Source: Acidimicrobiales bacterium
GTDB lineage: Bacteria > Actinomycetota > Acidimicrobiia > Acidimicrobiales > Palsa-688
Assembly (NCBI GenBank): GCA_030039575.1
Contig: JASHVH010000135.1
Coordinates: 1-6,080 of the forward strand
Direction of reading: 5' to 3'
DNA: 6,080 nucleotides
Shown here: positions 1 through 5,163 of the stretch, one piece after another
How the letters are laid out: every line of letters begins with the position of its first letter
Numbering within the stretch: the first letter of the stretch is position 1
Translations under genes and position numbers: made by a program
The notes under the pieces: model-generated
What the model was told of the DNA's origin: nothing
Seen by the model: only the letters and a program-made list of their open reading frames with translations
The model's database searches: none

Positions 1-222
1 TTCGAGGGTCTTTTGGTACTGGTCCTCCAGCTCTTGGGCCTTTTGCTTGGCTTCTTCGGCGTCGCTGATGTTGCGCTGGATCTTCTCCAATCGGTCATCA
101 AGGGCCCGGTTTATGGGCGGGATAATCCATTTGGCCAGAACGGCCAGCAACAACAGGAAGATAACCAGCTCAACGATAAAAGTGCCGTTGGGGACCAGGA
201 AGTTGGAGGTGGCTACATACAC
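1..222 (-). CDS. atpF: F-type ATP synthase subunit b, 5' part (runs off left edge)
   Basis: This is the N-terminal 74 residues of subunit b, the peripheral stalk that holds the F1 head still against the rotor. It begins MYVATSNFLVPNGTF, followed by one membrane helix at about residues 15-34 and the turn KWIIPPINRALDDR, which is typical of bacterial b subunits. After that comes a charged helix rich in E, K, Q and A (about residues 42-74) that would begin the long dimeric coiled coil. The start is a GTG at 222; no other in-frame start lies between it and the end of atpE, and a GAGG element at 233-236 precedes it by about ten bases. The gene follows atpE by 25 bases in the same direction. The rest of the coiled coil and the delta-binding end are outside the window, so I cannot tell whether it is a plain b subunit or a b-delta fusion. 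Confidence 0.95.
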   Translation of the reverse strand, partial: MYVATSNFLVPNGTFIVELVIFLLLLAVLAKWIIPPINRALDDRLEKIQRNISDAEEAKQKAQELEDQYQKTLE

Positions 223-247
223 CTGACAGTTACCTCGTGACCAGTGC

Positions 248-508
248 TCAGCCGGTAGCGAGAACGAAGACGAACAAGGCGGTGAAGGCCAGGTTGATGA
301 AGTACATGGCCTCGACCAACCCCACAATCAGGAACATCGTCGAGTAAAGACGCCCCTGGACCTCAGGTTGACGGGCGATCCCGGCAATGGTCTGGCTGCC
401 GGCCAGGCCGTCGCCGACAGCGGCGCCCACTGCGCCACCGCCGAGCGCCAGGCCGCCCCCGACAAAGGCGCCGGCGAGCTCGACCGACTTCTCGATGGTT
501 GCCGACAT
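248..508 (-). CDS. atpE: F-type ATP synthase subunit c (rotor ring proteolipid)
   Basis: This is the 86-residue subunit c, many copies of which form the ion-carrying rotor ring in the membrane. Helix 1 spans about residues 9-37 and carries the glycine-rich packing stretch ([18 protein letters not shown]). The polar loop contains ARQPE (45-49), the conserved contact with the gamma and epsilon subunits. Helix 2 spans about residues 56-83 and contains the ion-carrying glutamate E66 in [14 protein letters not shown]66 is followed by alanine, and no glutamine lies in the facing part of helix 1, so the sodium-binding pattern is absent and proton coupling is inferred. Length and sequence match actinobacterial c subunits. 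The ATG start at 508 is fixed by a strong AAGGAGA ribosome binding site five bases upstream. Residue M68 aligns with A63 of the M. tuberculosis protein (see findings). Confidence 0.97.
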   Translation of the reverse strand: MSATIEKSVELAGAFVGGGLALGGGAVGAAVGDGLAGSQTIAGIARQPEVQGRLYSTMFLIVGLVEAMYFINLAFTALFVFVLATG

Positions 509-513
509 TTAGT

Positions 514-520
514 TCTCCTT
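514..520 (-). promoter_or_regulatory. Strong Shine-Dalgarno site of atpE
   Basis: The minus strand reads AAGGAGA, five bases before the atpE ATG. It is the best-placed strong ribosome binding site in the window; the other genes have weak, poorly spaced or no visible sites. High translation of subunit c relative to its neighbours is expected because the rotor needs about eight to fifteen copies per enzyme. Confidence 0.85.
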
Positions 521-563
521 ATCCTCTCCTGTATGTGCTGGGCCGGCCCGATGCCGCCTCCGC

Positions 564-580
564 TAGTGCCTGCGGCACTA
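564..580 (-). other. Perfect intergenic hairpin between atpB and atpE
   Basis: The sequence is a perfect inverted repeat with 7-base arms (TAGTGCC and GGCACTA) around a 3-base loop; the outer arm on the minus strand begins with the atpB TAG stop codon. A further CGC/GCG pairing outside the stem is possible across a two-base bulge. No run of T follows, so it is not a classical intrinsic terminator. It lies in the 69-base gap between atpB and atpE, about 43 bases before the atpE ribosome binding site. A role in RNA processing, stability or translation of atpE is inference. Confidence 0.5.
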
Positions 581-1315
581 ATGCGCCTCTTCTGAAACTG
601 CGAACTGGAAGTAAAGAATGGTGAGCAGAGCAAAAATAAATGCCTGGATCACGCCGATGAACATATCGAAAAGCTTCCATGCCAGGCTGAACGCGATCGT
701 GGCCGGGAAGAAATAGATGGGGATGGCGAGGAGCAGGGCGATCATGATGCCGCCCGAAAAGATGTTCCCGAAGAGCCGGAGCGACAACGTCACCGGCTTC
801 ATCAGCTCTTCCAGGACCCTGATCGGGGCCAGCCATCTGGGTTTGGCCACGAAGGCCCTGGCGTACCCGGCGAAACCTCTGGCCTGGATGCTGGCCGCGT
901 TCGTGACAATGAAAACGGTCCCGCCCAGGGCGTAGGTGAGGTTGACGTCGGCGCTGGGAGAAGGAAGGTAATCGGTGTTGCGGAACAGGCCCGGGAACAG
1001 CTCCACCCAGTTCGCTGCGAGCACGAGCAGAAAGATGGTTACGGCTATGGGCACGACGTGGCGGTACTTCGGGCCCATGCCACCGAAGACCGTTTCGGTC
1101 ACCCAGCCGACGAGAACCTCCCAAAGCAGCTGAGTTTTGTTGGGCACTGACGAAGTAACCCTGCGCCTCACGTAGAAACCGAGCGCCAATATCACCGCGC
1201 AGGCCAGGAGGGTGCCCCAGATCGTGTCGAGGTTGAAGGTGATACCGCCCACGGTCTTCGTTACGTGGTCGCCCACGGGGATGGGCGGGACGGCGACTAA
1301 GTGGCGGCTAAGCAT
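578..1315 (-). CDS. atpB: F-type ATP synthase subunit a (proton channel)
   Basis: This is subunit a, the membrane stator that forms the two half-channels for protons beside the c ring. With the chosen start it is 245 residues with about five to six membrane helices. The diagnostic helix reads LSLRLFGNIFSGG, placing the essential arginine at R180 and the conserved asparagine at N183. The last helix reads VIQAFIFALLTILYF with the conserved glutamine Q224, followed by a short SEEAH tail as in E. coli. The E. coli E219 position is glycine here. I chose ATG 1315 over an in-frame TTG at 1348: it follows an AAGGG element by seven bases and overlaps the end of the AtpI-like gene by eight bases (ATGCTTAG), a usual translational-coupling arrangement. 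The 33 extra bases of the longer form would add a non-conserved N-terminus. Confidence 0.96.
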   Translation of the reverse strand: MLSRHLVAVPPIPVGDHVTKTVGGITFNLDTIWGTLLACAVILALGFYVRRRVTSSVPNKTQLLWEVLVGWVTETVFGGMGPKYRHVVPIAVTIFLLVLAANWVELFPGLFRNTDYLPSPSADVNLTYALGGTVFIVTNAASIQARGFAGYARAFVAKPRWLAPIRVLEELMKPVTLSLRLFGNIFSGGIMIALLLAIPIYFFPATIAFSLAWKLFDMFIGVIQAFIFALLTILYFQFAVSEEAH

Positions 1316-1826
1316 CGGCCTGCCCTTCGGTCCCGCCGGGGACCGCAAAACCGTCGCCCTGCGGCGCAGGTTCGGTGACCTGGTCTTTGCCGTTGGCTTC
1401 GGCGCTGTTCGCCGGGGCCAGGCCGGCGAGCTGGAGACGCTGGTAGCGCCAAAGTGCGGCCAGAGCGTTCGCCATCAACAGCACCTGGAAAGCCACCAGC
1501 CCGCCGATCATCCCGAAACCCATAGGGCGTACGAAATAAAGCAGGGCAAAGGCGACGATGGTGATAGCACCAAGGCGACCGGCCACGCTGCCGGCATACG
1601 GTTTGCGCTCAATATGGCCGTCGGTCTTGCTGTAACGCACGGTGGAGAGTTGGAAGAGCCTGTGGTTGCCGGTAGCGGCAGCCAGGCCAAGGAGCACTCC
1701 GACCCCGGCCAAGGGTTGCCCGAGCAGTATGCCCACGAGCACGGCAAGTACGCCCAAGACAACGCATGACGCAATGGTGCGCCGCACTATCAGGTCGACA
1801 TAAAGAACGGGGAAATCTGCGAGCAT
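1308..1826 (-). CDS. atpI: AtpI-like ATP synthase accessory membrane protein
   Basis: This 172-residue protein has four predicted membrane helices at about residues 17-36, 38-54, 85-100 and 103-125, with a basic loop (HIERKPYAG, 71-79) between the two hairpins. A hydrophilic, low-complexity tail follows from about 136 to the end. This layout and its place just before atpB fit the ATP synthase subunit I family (PF03899), which includes the gene before atpB in Mycobacterium (Rv1303). Family members are thought to help assemble the c ring or to act in magnesium transport; which applies here is unknown. Sequence conservation in the family is low, so the call rests largely on topology and position. 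The ATG at 1826 is the first start after an upstream in-frame TGA and has no visible ribosome binding site; a GTG at 1787 is an alternative but would cut only 13 residues. The 3' end overlaps atpB by eight bases. Confidence 0.8.
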   Translation of the reverse strand: MLADFPVLYVDLIVRRTIASCVVLGVLAVLVGILLGQPLAGVGVLLGLAAATGNHRLFQLSTVRYSKTDGHIERKPYAGSVAGRLGAITIVAFALLYFVRPMGFGMIGGLVAFQVLLMANALAALWRYQRLQLAGLAPANSAEANGKDQVTEPAPQGDGFAVPGGTEGQADA

Positions 1827-1914
1827 TAGAAGACGATCTGTGTCGCCGGCAGGTCACCGGAGCTGACAGGACAGCCGGGTGCATCTGCTGGGCCAGAGCA
1901 TGCTAGCAGACTTG
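1827..1914 (-). other. Gap between the AtpZ-like and AtpI-like genes, with an inverted repeat
   Basis: This 88-base spacer is long for an otherwise tightly packed operon. It holds an imperfectly spaced inverted repeat at 1884-1910 (TCTGCT and AGCAGA arms, 15-base loop containing the palindrome GCATGC), starting five bases after the AtpZ-like stop codon. There is no T-run, so transcription probably continues into the AtpI-like gene. I see no ribosome binding site for that gene and no further coding region. Confidence 0.4.
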
Positions 1915-2163
1915 TCAACCCTGGCGCCCGTACCGACGCAACTCGGCTCGAGTCCCGATCACGCCCAAGGCGGCGCCGGCCAGAAGCCCGATGAGCATGA
2001 ACAGCGGCAATGTCCCGAGGGCATGGTCCGCCAACCAGCCGAGCGCCCCACCCAGGATCAGGCAGATGGCGTTTAGCATACCGATGCCCGCATAAACCAT
2101 GGGCCCCGGGTAGCGTTCCGGGCCAGAGGGCGGGTTGTCTTTGCCAGAGCCGGTACTGCTCAT
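1915..2163 (-). CDS. atpZ: AtpZ-like ATP synthase accessory protein (AtpZ/AtpI family)
   Basis: This 82-residue protein has a polar, proline- and glycine-rich N-terminus (1-21) and two membrane helices at about 22-44 and 51-71. They are joined by the hairpin ALGWLADHALGTLPLFML, and a short basic tail RAELRRYGRQG follows. The G-x-x-x-D element with aspartate D46 between two glycine-rich helices is characteristic of the small AtpZ family (PF09527), often encoded at the head of atp operons. In alkaliphilic Bacillus, AtpZ and AtpI have been linked to magnesium supply and ATP synthase function; here the role is inferred from family and position. The ATG at 2163 is the only start codon after an upstream in-frame TGA at 2200-2202. 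A strong AAGGAGG lies 24 bases upstream, too far for normal use. It is probably the first gene of the atp operon in this window. Confidence 0.82.
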   Translation of the reverse strand: MSSTGSGKDNPPSGPERYPGPMVYAGIGMLNAICLILGGALGWLADHALGTLPLFMLIGLLAGAALGVIGTRAELRRYGRQG

Positions 2164-2187
2164 TTTGAACCGGACGACGTGTGGTGG

Positions 2188-2194
2188 CCTCCTT
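2188..2194 (-). promoter_or_regulatory. AAGGAGG element with no start codon at normal spacing
   Basis: The minus strand reads AAGGAGG, the strongest ribosome-binding-like sequence in the window apart from that of atpE. The next start codon is the AtpZ-like ATG 24 bases further on; no ATG, GTG or TTG lies in between in that frame, and none at usual spacing in any frame. It may act through RNA folding that shortens the distance, as a standby site, or not at all. Confidence 0.35.
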
Positions 2195-2234
2195 GCACGT
2201 CAGCAGCACCTGAGCGCTCGCGACCACGATAACC

Positions 2235-2264
2235 AGGCTACGAAACACGCCTGTAACACTGCAA
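2235..2264 (-). promoter_or_regulatory. Weak promoter candidate for the atp operon
   Basis: On the minus strand TTGCAG (2259-2264) is followed, after 18 bases, by TAGCCT (2235-2240). The second box fits the relaxed TAnnnT pattern seen at actinobacterial housekeeping promoters; the first matches the -35 consensus only in TTG. It would start transcription about 65 bases before the AtpZ-like start. The call rests on position as much as sequence and could easily be chance. Confidence 0.22.
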
Positions 2265-2294
2265 CTCCGCTCGGCCCGGGCATTCCGAAGTGAC

Positions 2295-2330
2295 CCCGGG
2301 CCCACCCGGGCCCCAGGCTGGTCCCCCGGG
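2295..2330 (-). terminator. GC-rich inverted repeats after the WecA-like gene, possible terminator
   Basis: Three copies of the palindrome CCCGGG occur at 2295-2300, 2305-2310 and 2325-2330. The first two can form a 6-base all-GC stem with a four-base loop; the third offers alternative pairings. They begin two bases after the stop codon of the WecA-like gene on the transcribed strand. There is no T-run, so this is not a canonical intrinsic terminator, but actinobacteria often end transcripts at GC hairpins without one. Confidence 0.3.
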
Positions 2331-2331
2331 T

Positions 2332-3804
2332 TCAGGTCTTCGGCGCCGGCAGATAGCGCCCACCGGTAGGCGGCGTCACTTCCGCCAGAGGCCCAGCAGG
2401 CAAAGGGCCAGTAGTCAGAGGACCAGCAGTCAGGGGGCCCGTAGGTGGTGCCACTTCCACCAGAGGGACGGTGGTTTCGCCATCGCCACTGATGCCGCCG
2501 TTGCCTTCACTGGCGTCGGGCACCCCGGGCACTGCAGCTTGGCCCACCAGAGGCCCGCCGACCCCGTTCGCACCGCGTGCCGCTCTCGCACTCGCCGCCG
2601 CCCTGGCCCGCACCGCTTGACCGTTGACCCCGGGCGCGCCGTGGCGGGCCCCGTTGCGAGCCGCGCCAGCCCGGGCCTCGTCGGCGTCGTCATCGGTCGT
2701 GGCCACGTTGGTACGCCCCCTGGGAGCGAACAGTGTGTAAAGCAAGATCGACAGAGCACCCACGGCTATCGGGGGTATCTCGTTATGCGAGTTGGTAATA
2801 CCGGGCCACAACACAATGCCTGAGAGCAGCGCCGTCCACGCCCACAGTATGAGCACGGCCGGGCGGTGGCCATGGCCCAGCCTCATCAGGCGGTGGTGGA
2901 GGTGGTTGAGGTCGGCCACAGCAGGGCTGGTGCGCTGCCCGGCCCGCCGCACTATGGCGAAGGCGGTATCGAGCAGGGGGATCCCCAGGATGAAGAACGG
3001 GATGAGGATCGGCGCAAAGAAAAAGTACGTCCGGCCGCTGAACTGGTAGCTGTCCTGGCCCACCACCGCCAGGGTCGACGCGGCGACGAGGACGCCCAAA
3101 AGCATGGCCCCGGCGTCGCCCATGAAAATCTTGGCCGGGTAGAAATTGTGAGGCAAAAAGCCAATACACACGCCGACCGCCACCACCGCGATGAGGGGCC
3201 CGGCGTTACTGCTGGTGATGATCCCGACCACGTTCAACTGGTGCGAGTACACGAAAAAGGCGCCGGCGGCGATGGCCACCACGCCCGCGGCCAGGCCGTC
3301 GAGGCCGTCGATGAAATTCACCGAGTTCGCCATGATGGCCACCCACAAGACGGTGGCCAGGGCTGCCAGGTCCGAACTCAGCACGACCGTGGTCTGGGCC
3401 AGCGGCACGTGGAAGAAAAGCATGTTGATCCCGAAGAAATACAGCACTGTGCCCGCCAGCACCTGCCCGGCCAACTTGGCCGGCGGCGACATCTCACGCA
3501 CGTCGTCGGCCATCCCGACCGCGAAGATCACGGTGGCCGCCAGCACCACGCCCAGGGGGGCCGAGCTGCCGCGGAAAACGGGCGCAAATGCCGGGAGCTG
3601 CGAGGCCACCGCTATGGCTACCAGCATCCCGAGGTACATCCCCGCCCCGCCTCCCGTAGCGGTGGGCCGCTCGTGTACACGGCGGTCGTCGGGCACCACC
3701 ACCAGAGACTGCCGCTTGGCCACCACCCGCACCGCGAAAGTGACGGCCCAAGTGGTGACAGCGGCCACCGCAAAGATGATGATGTACTCGCGGAACCGGA
3801 TCAA
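2332..3804 (-). CDS. WecA/Rfe-type undecaprenyl-phosphate sugar-1-phosphate transferase with long C-terminal tail
   Basis: This integral membrane enzyme of the MraY/WecA family (PF00953) transfers a sugar 1-phosphate, most likely GlcNAc-1-phosphate, from a UDP-sugar to a polyprenyl phosphate on the cytoplasmic face. The product starts a lipid-linked envelope glycan. All family signatures are visible: RVHERPTATGGG (42-53), the magnesium-binding DD pair in GMADDVREM (D100, D101), NFIDGLDGLAAG (163-174), the catalytic-loop FMGDAGAMLLG (227-237), and HLHHRLMRLGHGH (301-313), the histidine motif of the WecA branch. About ten to eleven membrane helices span residues 7-360. The remaining 130 residues form a low-complexity A/G/P/T tail with GPL repeats; the M. 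tuberculosis homologue Rv1302 (about 404 residues) is shorter. The start is a TTG at 3804, in the same frame as the glyA stop 42 bases upstream, with only a weak AAAGAAG before it. Substrate sugar is inferred from the family. Confidence 0.93.
   Translation of the reverse strand: MIRFREYIIIFAVAAVTTWAVTFAVRVVAKRQSLVVVPDDRRVHERPTATGGGAGMYLGMLVAIAVASQLPAFAPVFRGSSAPLGVVLAATVIFAVGMADDVREMSPPAKLAGQVLAGTVLYFFGINMLFFHVPLAQTTVVLSSDLAALATVLWVAIMANSVNFIDGLDGLAAGVVAIAAGAFFVYSHQLNVVGIITSSNAGPLIAVVAVGVCIGFLPHNFYPAKIFMGDAGAMLLGVLVAASTLAVVGQDSYQFSGRTYFFFAPILIPFFILGIPLLDTAFAIVRRAGQRTSPAVADLNHLHHRLMRLGHGHRPAVLILWAWTALLSGIVLWPGITNSHNEIPPIAVGALSILLYTLFAPRGRTNVATTDDDADEARAGAARNGARHGAPGVNGQAVRARAAASARAARGANGVGGPLVGQAAVPGVPDASEGNGGISGDGETTVPLVEVAPPTGPLTAGPLTTGPLPAGPLAEVTPPTGGRYLPAPKT
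2380..2439 (-). repeat. Four tandem 15-base repeats encoding GPLxx in the WecA-like tail
   Basis: Codons 456-475 of the WecA-like gene encode GPLTA, GPLTT, GPLPA and GPLAE, a fourfold pentapeptide repeat with diverged codons in each unit. The block is flanked by a second repeat pair, EVAPPTG (450-456) and EVTPPTG (475-481). Tract length could vary between strains by slippage or recombination; that is inference. Confidence 0.8.
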
Positions 3805-3846
3805 CGGAACTTCTTTACCCCGGACGACGGGGCCGGCAAAACGACG

Positions 3847-5076
3847 TCACGGGTAAGGGGCGAACTTGGAGCAAAGGGTCGCCACCTCCTCGCGCACGGC
3901 CTTTCGCTCCCGGTCGTCGCCGGGGGAGGCGAGCACCCGCCGTACGAGGTGAGCTATCTCGGCCATCTCCCGCTCCCGCATACCGGTGGTGGTCACCGCC
4001 GCCGTTCCGATGCGTAACCCGCTGGTTATGAACGGCGACCTTGGGTCACCCGGGATCTGGTTGCGGTTGAGCGTGATCCCCGCCAGGTCGAGCGCCTCCT
4101 GAGCCACCTTGCCGGTCAGGTCGGGGTCGAAGGTGCGCAGGTCGACCAGCATCAGGTGGTTGTCCGTGCCTCCCGAGACGATCCGGAAGCCTTCCCCGGC
4201 CAGCGCGGCGGCCAACGCCCGGGCATTGCGGACGATCTGGGCCGCGTACTCGGCGAACTCGGGCTGCGCGGCTTCGTAGAACGCCACCGCCTTCGCCGCG
4301 ATGACGTGTTCGAGGGGGCCGCCCTGGAGCCCCGGGAAAACGGTTTTATCGATGACCTGCGCCAGAGCCGAGGTCGACAGGATGCAACCGCCTCGAGGCC
4401 CCCGAAGGGTCTTGTGCGTGGTCAAGGTGACGATGTCCGAGAACGGCACCGGGTTCGGATGCACGCCCCCGGCCACGAGCCCGGCGATATGAGCTGCGTC
4501 GAACATGAGCAAGGCACCGACGGAGTCGGCAATACGGCGGAAGGGCTCGGGCTCGATTATCCGCGAGTAAGCGGTGGCGCCGGCCACGATCAGCTTGGGC
4601 CGGTGCAGCTCGGCCAGGTCCGCCAGCGCCTCGAAGTCGATGCGCTCGTCGCTGGGGCTCACGCCGTAACTGACGAAGTGGTACCACCGGCCGCTCACGT
4701 TCACCGGGGACCCGTGGGTAAGGTGACCGCCTTGGTCAAGCCGCATCCCGAGCACCGTGTCGCCGGGTTCCAGGACGGCCAGGTAAGCGGCCAGGTTGGC
4801 GTTCGAGCCCGAATGGGGCTGCACGTTGGCGTGCTCAGCGCCGAACAGGGCGCAAGCACGGCTAAGGGCGAGTTCTTCGGCCTGGTCGATCACGGAATTG
4901 CCGCCGTAATAACGCTTCCCCGGGTACCCCTCTGAGTACTTGTTGGTGAGGACCGAACCCGTCGCCGCCAGGACTGCACGGGAAACAAAGTTCTCAGAGG
5001 CGATGAGCTGGAGGGTGGTGTTCTGGCGCTCCCTCTCGGCCTCGATTATGGCGAACAGTTCTGAGTCGGGGAACAC
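3847..5076 (-). CDS. glyA: Serine hydroxymethyltransferase
   Basis: This 409-residue cytoplasmic enzyme, close to the usual bacterial length, is a pyridoxal-phosphate enzyme that interconverts serine and glycine while passing the one-carbon unit to tetrahydrofolate. Visible motifs are LIASENF (24-30), the substrate-binding [13 protein letters not shown] (47-59), [11 protein letters not shown] (88-98), cofactor-binding DAAHIAGL with D193 and H196, and [12 protein letters not shown] (219-230) with the cofactor lysine K222. TSGLRIGT (351-358) carries R355, which holds the substrate carboxylate. No key residue is missing. The start is a GTG at 5076; the encoded [17 protein letters not shown] fits the family's N-terminus well. 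An AGGGG element sits only two bases before it, closer than usual. The gene follows the t6A synthase by 87 bases, and the WecA-like gene follows 42 bases after its TGA. The same insertion of glyA between sua5 and rfe is, as I recall, found in Streptomyces. Confidence 0.97.
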   Translation of the reverse strand: MFPDSELFAIIEAERERQNTTLQLIASENFVSRAVLAATGSVLTNKYSEGYPGKRYYGGNSVIDQAEELALSRACALFGAEHANVQPHSGSNANLAAYLAVLEPGDTVLGMRLDQGGHLTHGSPVNVSGRWYHFVSYGVSPSDERIDFEALADLAELHRPKLIVAGATAYSRIIEPEPFRRIADSVGALLMFDAAHIAGLVAGGVHPNPVPFSDIVTLTTHKTLRGPRGGCILSTSALAQVIDKTVFPGLQGGPLEHVIAAKAVAFYEAAQPEFAEYAAQIVRNARALAAALAGEGFRIVSGGTDNHLMLVDLRTFDPDLTGKVAQEALDLAGITLNRNQIPGDPRSPFITSGLRIGTAAVTTTGMREREMAEIAHLVRRVLASPGDDRERKAVREEVATLCSKFAPYP

Positions 5077-5163
5077 TACCCCTGAGCATAGTGGCCTGGG
5101 GCATAGTGGCTGCTGGAAGAGGCTTTGGGAACTGCGTAACGGGCGGCGCCCTTCGGGCTGGGC
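5077..5163 (-). other. Gap before glyA with only short competing GC hairpins
   Basis: This 87-base spacer begins on the transcribed strand with short competing GC hairpins (GCCC-GAA-GGGC overlapping GGGC-GCC-GCCC) right after the t6A synthase stop and ends with the 15-base duplication next to the glyA start. No T-run, clear promoter boxes or riboswitch-like architecture could be recognised; a folate or glycine riboswitch would need more space than this. Confidence 0.4.
5086..5115 (-). repeat. 15-base tandem duplication just upstream of glyA
   Basis: Two adjacent 15-base units share an identical 10-base core, GCCACTATGC on the minus strand (5086-5095 and 5101-5110), and differ over the remaining five bases. 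The duplication lies 10-39 bases before the glyA GTG, in the region that would contain the translation start. Each unit contains an ATG, but the frame they open is not that of glyA. Confidence 0.7.

Larger units (their letters stand above)
2164..2331 (-). other. Non-coding gap before the atp operon
   Basis: This 168-base stretch is the largest gap between genes here and the likely boundary between the housekeeping genes and the atp operon. From the WecA-like end it contains three CCCGGG palindromes, then a weak promoter candidate at 2235-2264, then an AAGGAGG element at 2188-2194 that does not line up with any start codon. An open frame crosses it on the minus strand, but it is out of frame with both neighbours and has no recognisable product. 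Confidence 0.6.

Noticed and set aside
13..240. Small hydrophobic plus-strand frame at the left edge
   Set aside because: It is the complement of the membrane-helix codons of atpF; the subunit b reading is unambiguous.
248..508. Sodium-binding type of subunit c
   Set aside because: The ion-site glutamate is followed by alanine instead of serine or threonine, and the partner glutamine in helix 1 is missing, so proton coupling is more likely.
519..1124. Minus-strand open frame of 201 codons overlapping atpB
   Set aside because: It is out of frame with subunit a, and its R/P/H-rich product has no membrane helices or motifs.
1826..2305. Minus-strand open frame of 159 codons spanning the atp leader
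   Set aside because: It overlaps the AtpZ-like gene in another frame and has a low-complexity product; the AtpZ-like frame has the clear two-helix family pattern.
2866..4017. Long open frame of 383 codons on the plus strand
   Set aside because: It lies antisense to the WecA-like gene and the glyA 3' end. Its translation is rich in H, R, G and D without any domain, as expected for the complement of GC-rich codons; both genes below it have intact family motifs.
4156..4935. Plus-strand open frame of 259 codons antisense to glyA
   Set aside because: It is a mirror of a fully conserved serine hydroxymethyltransferase, with no recognisable fold or start signal of its own.
5077..5163. Riboswitch upstream of glyA
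   Set aside because: The spacer is only 87 bases, a third of it is the tandem duplication, and I see no recognisable aptamer core.
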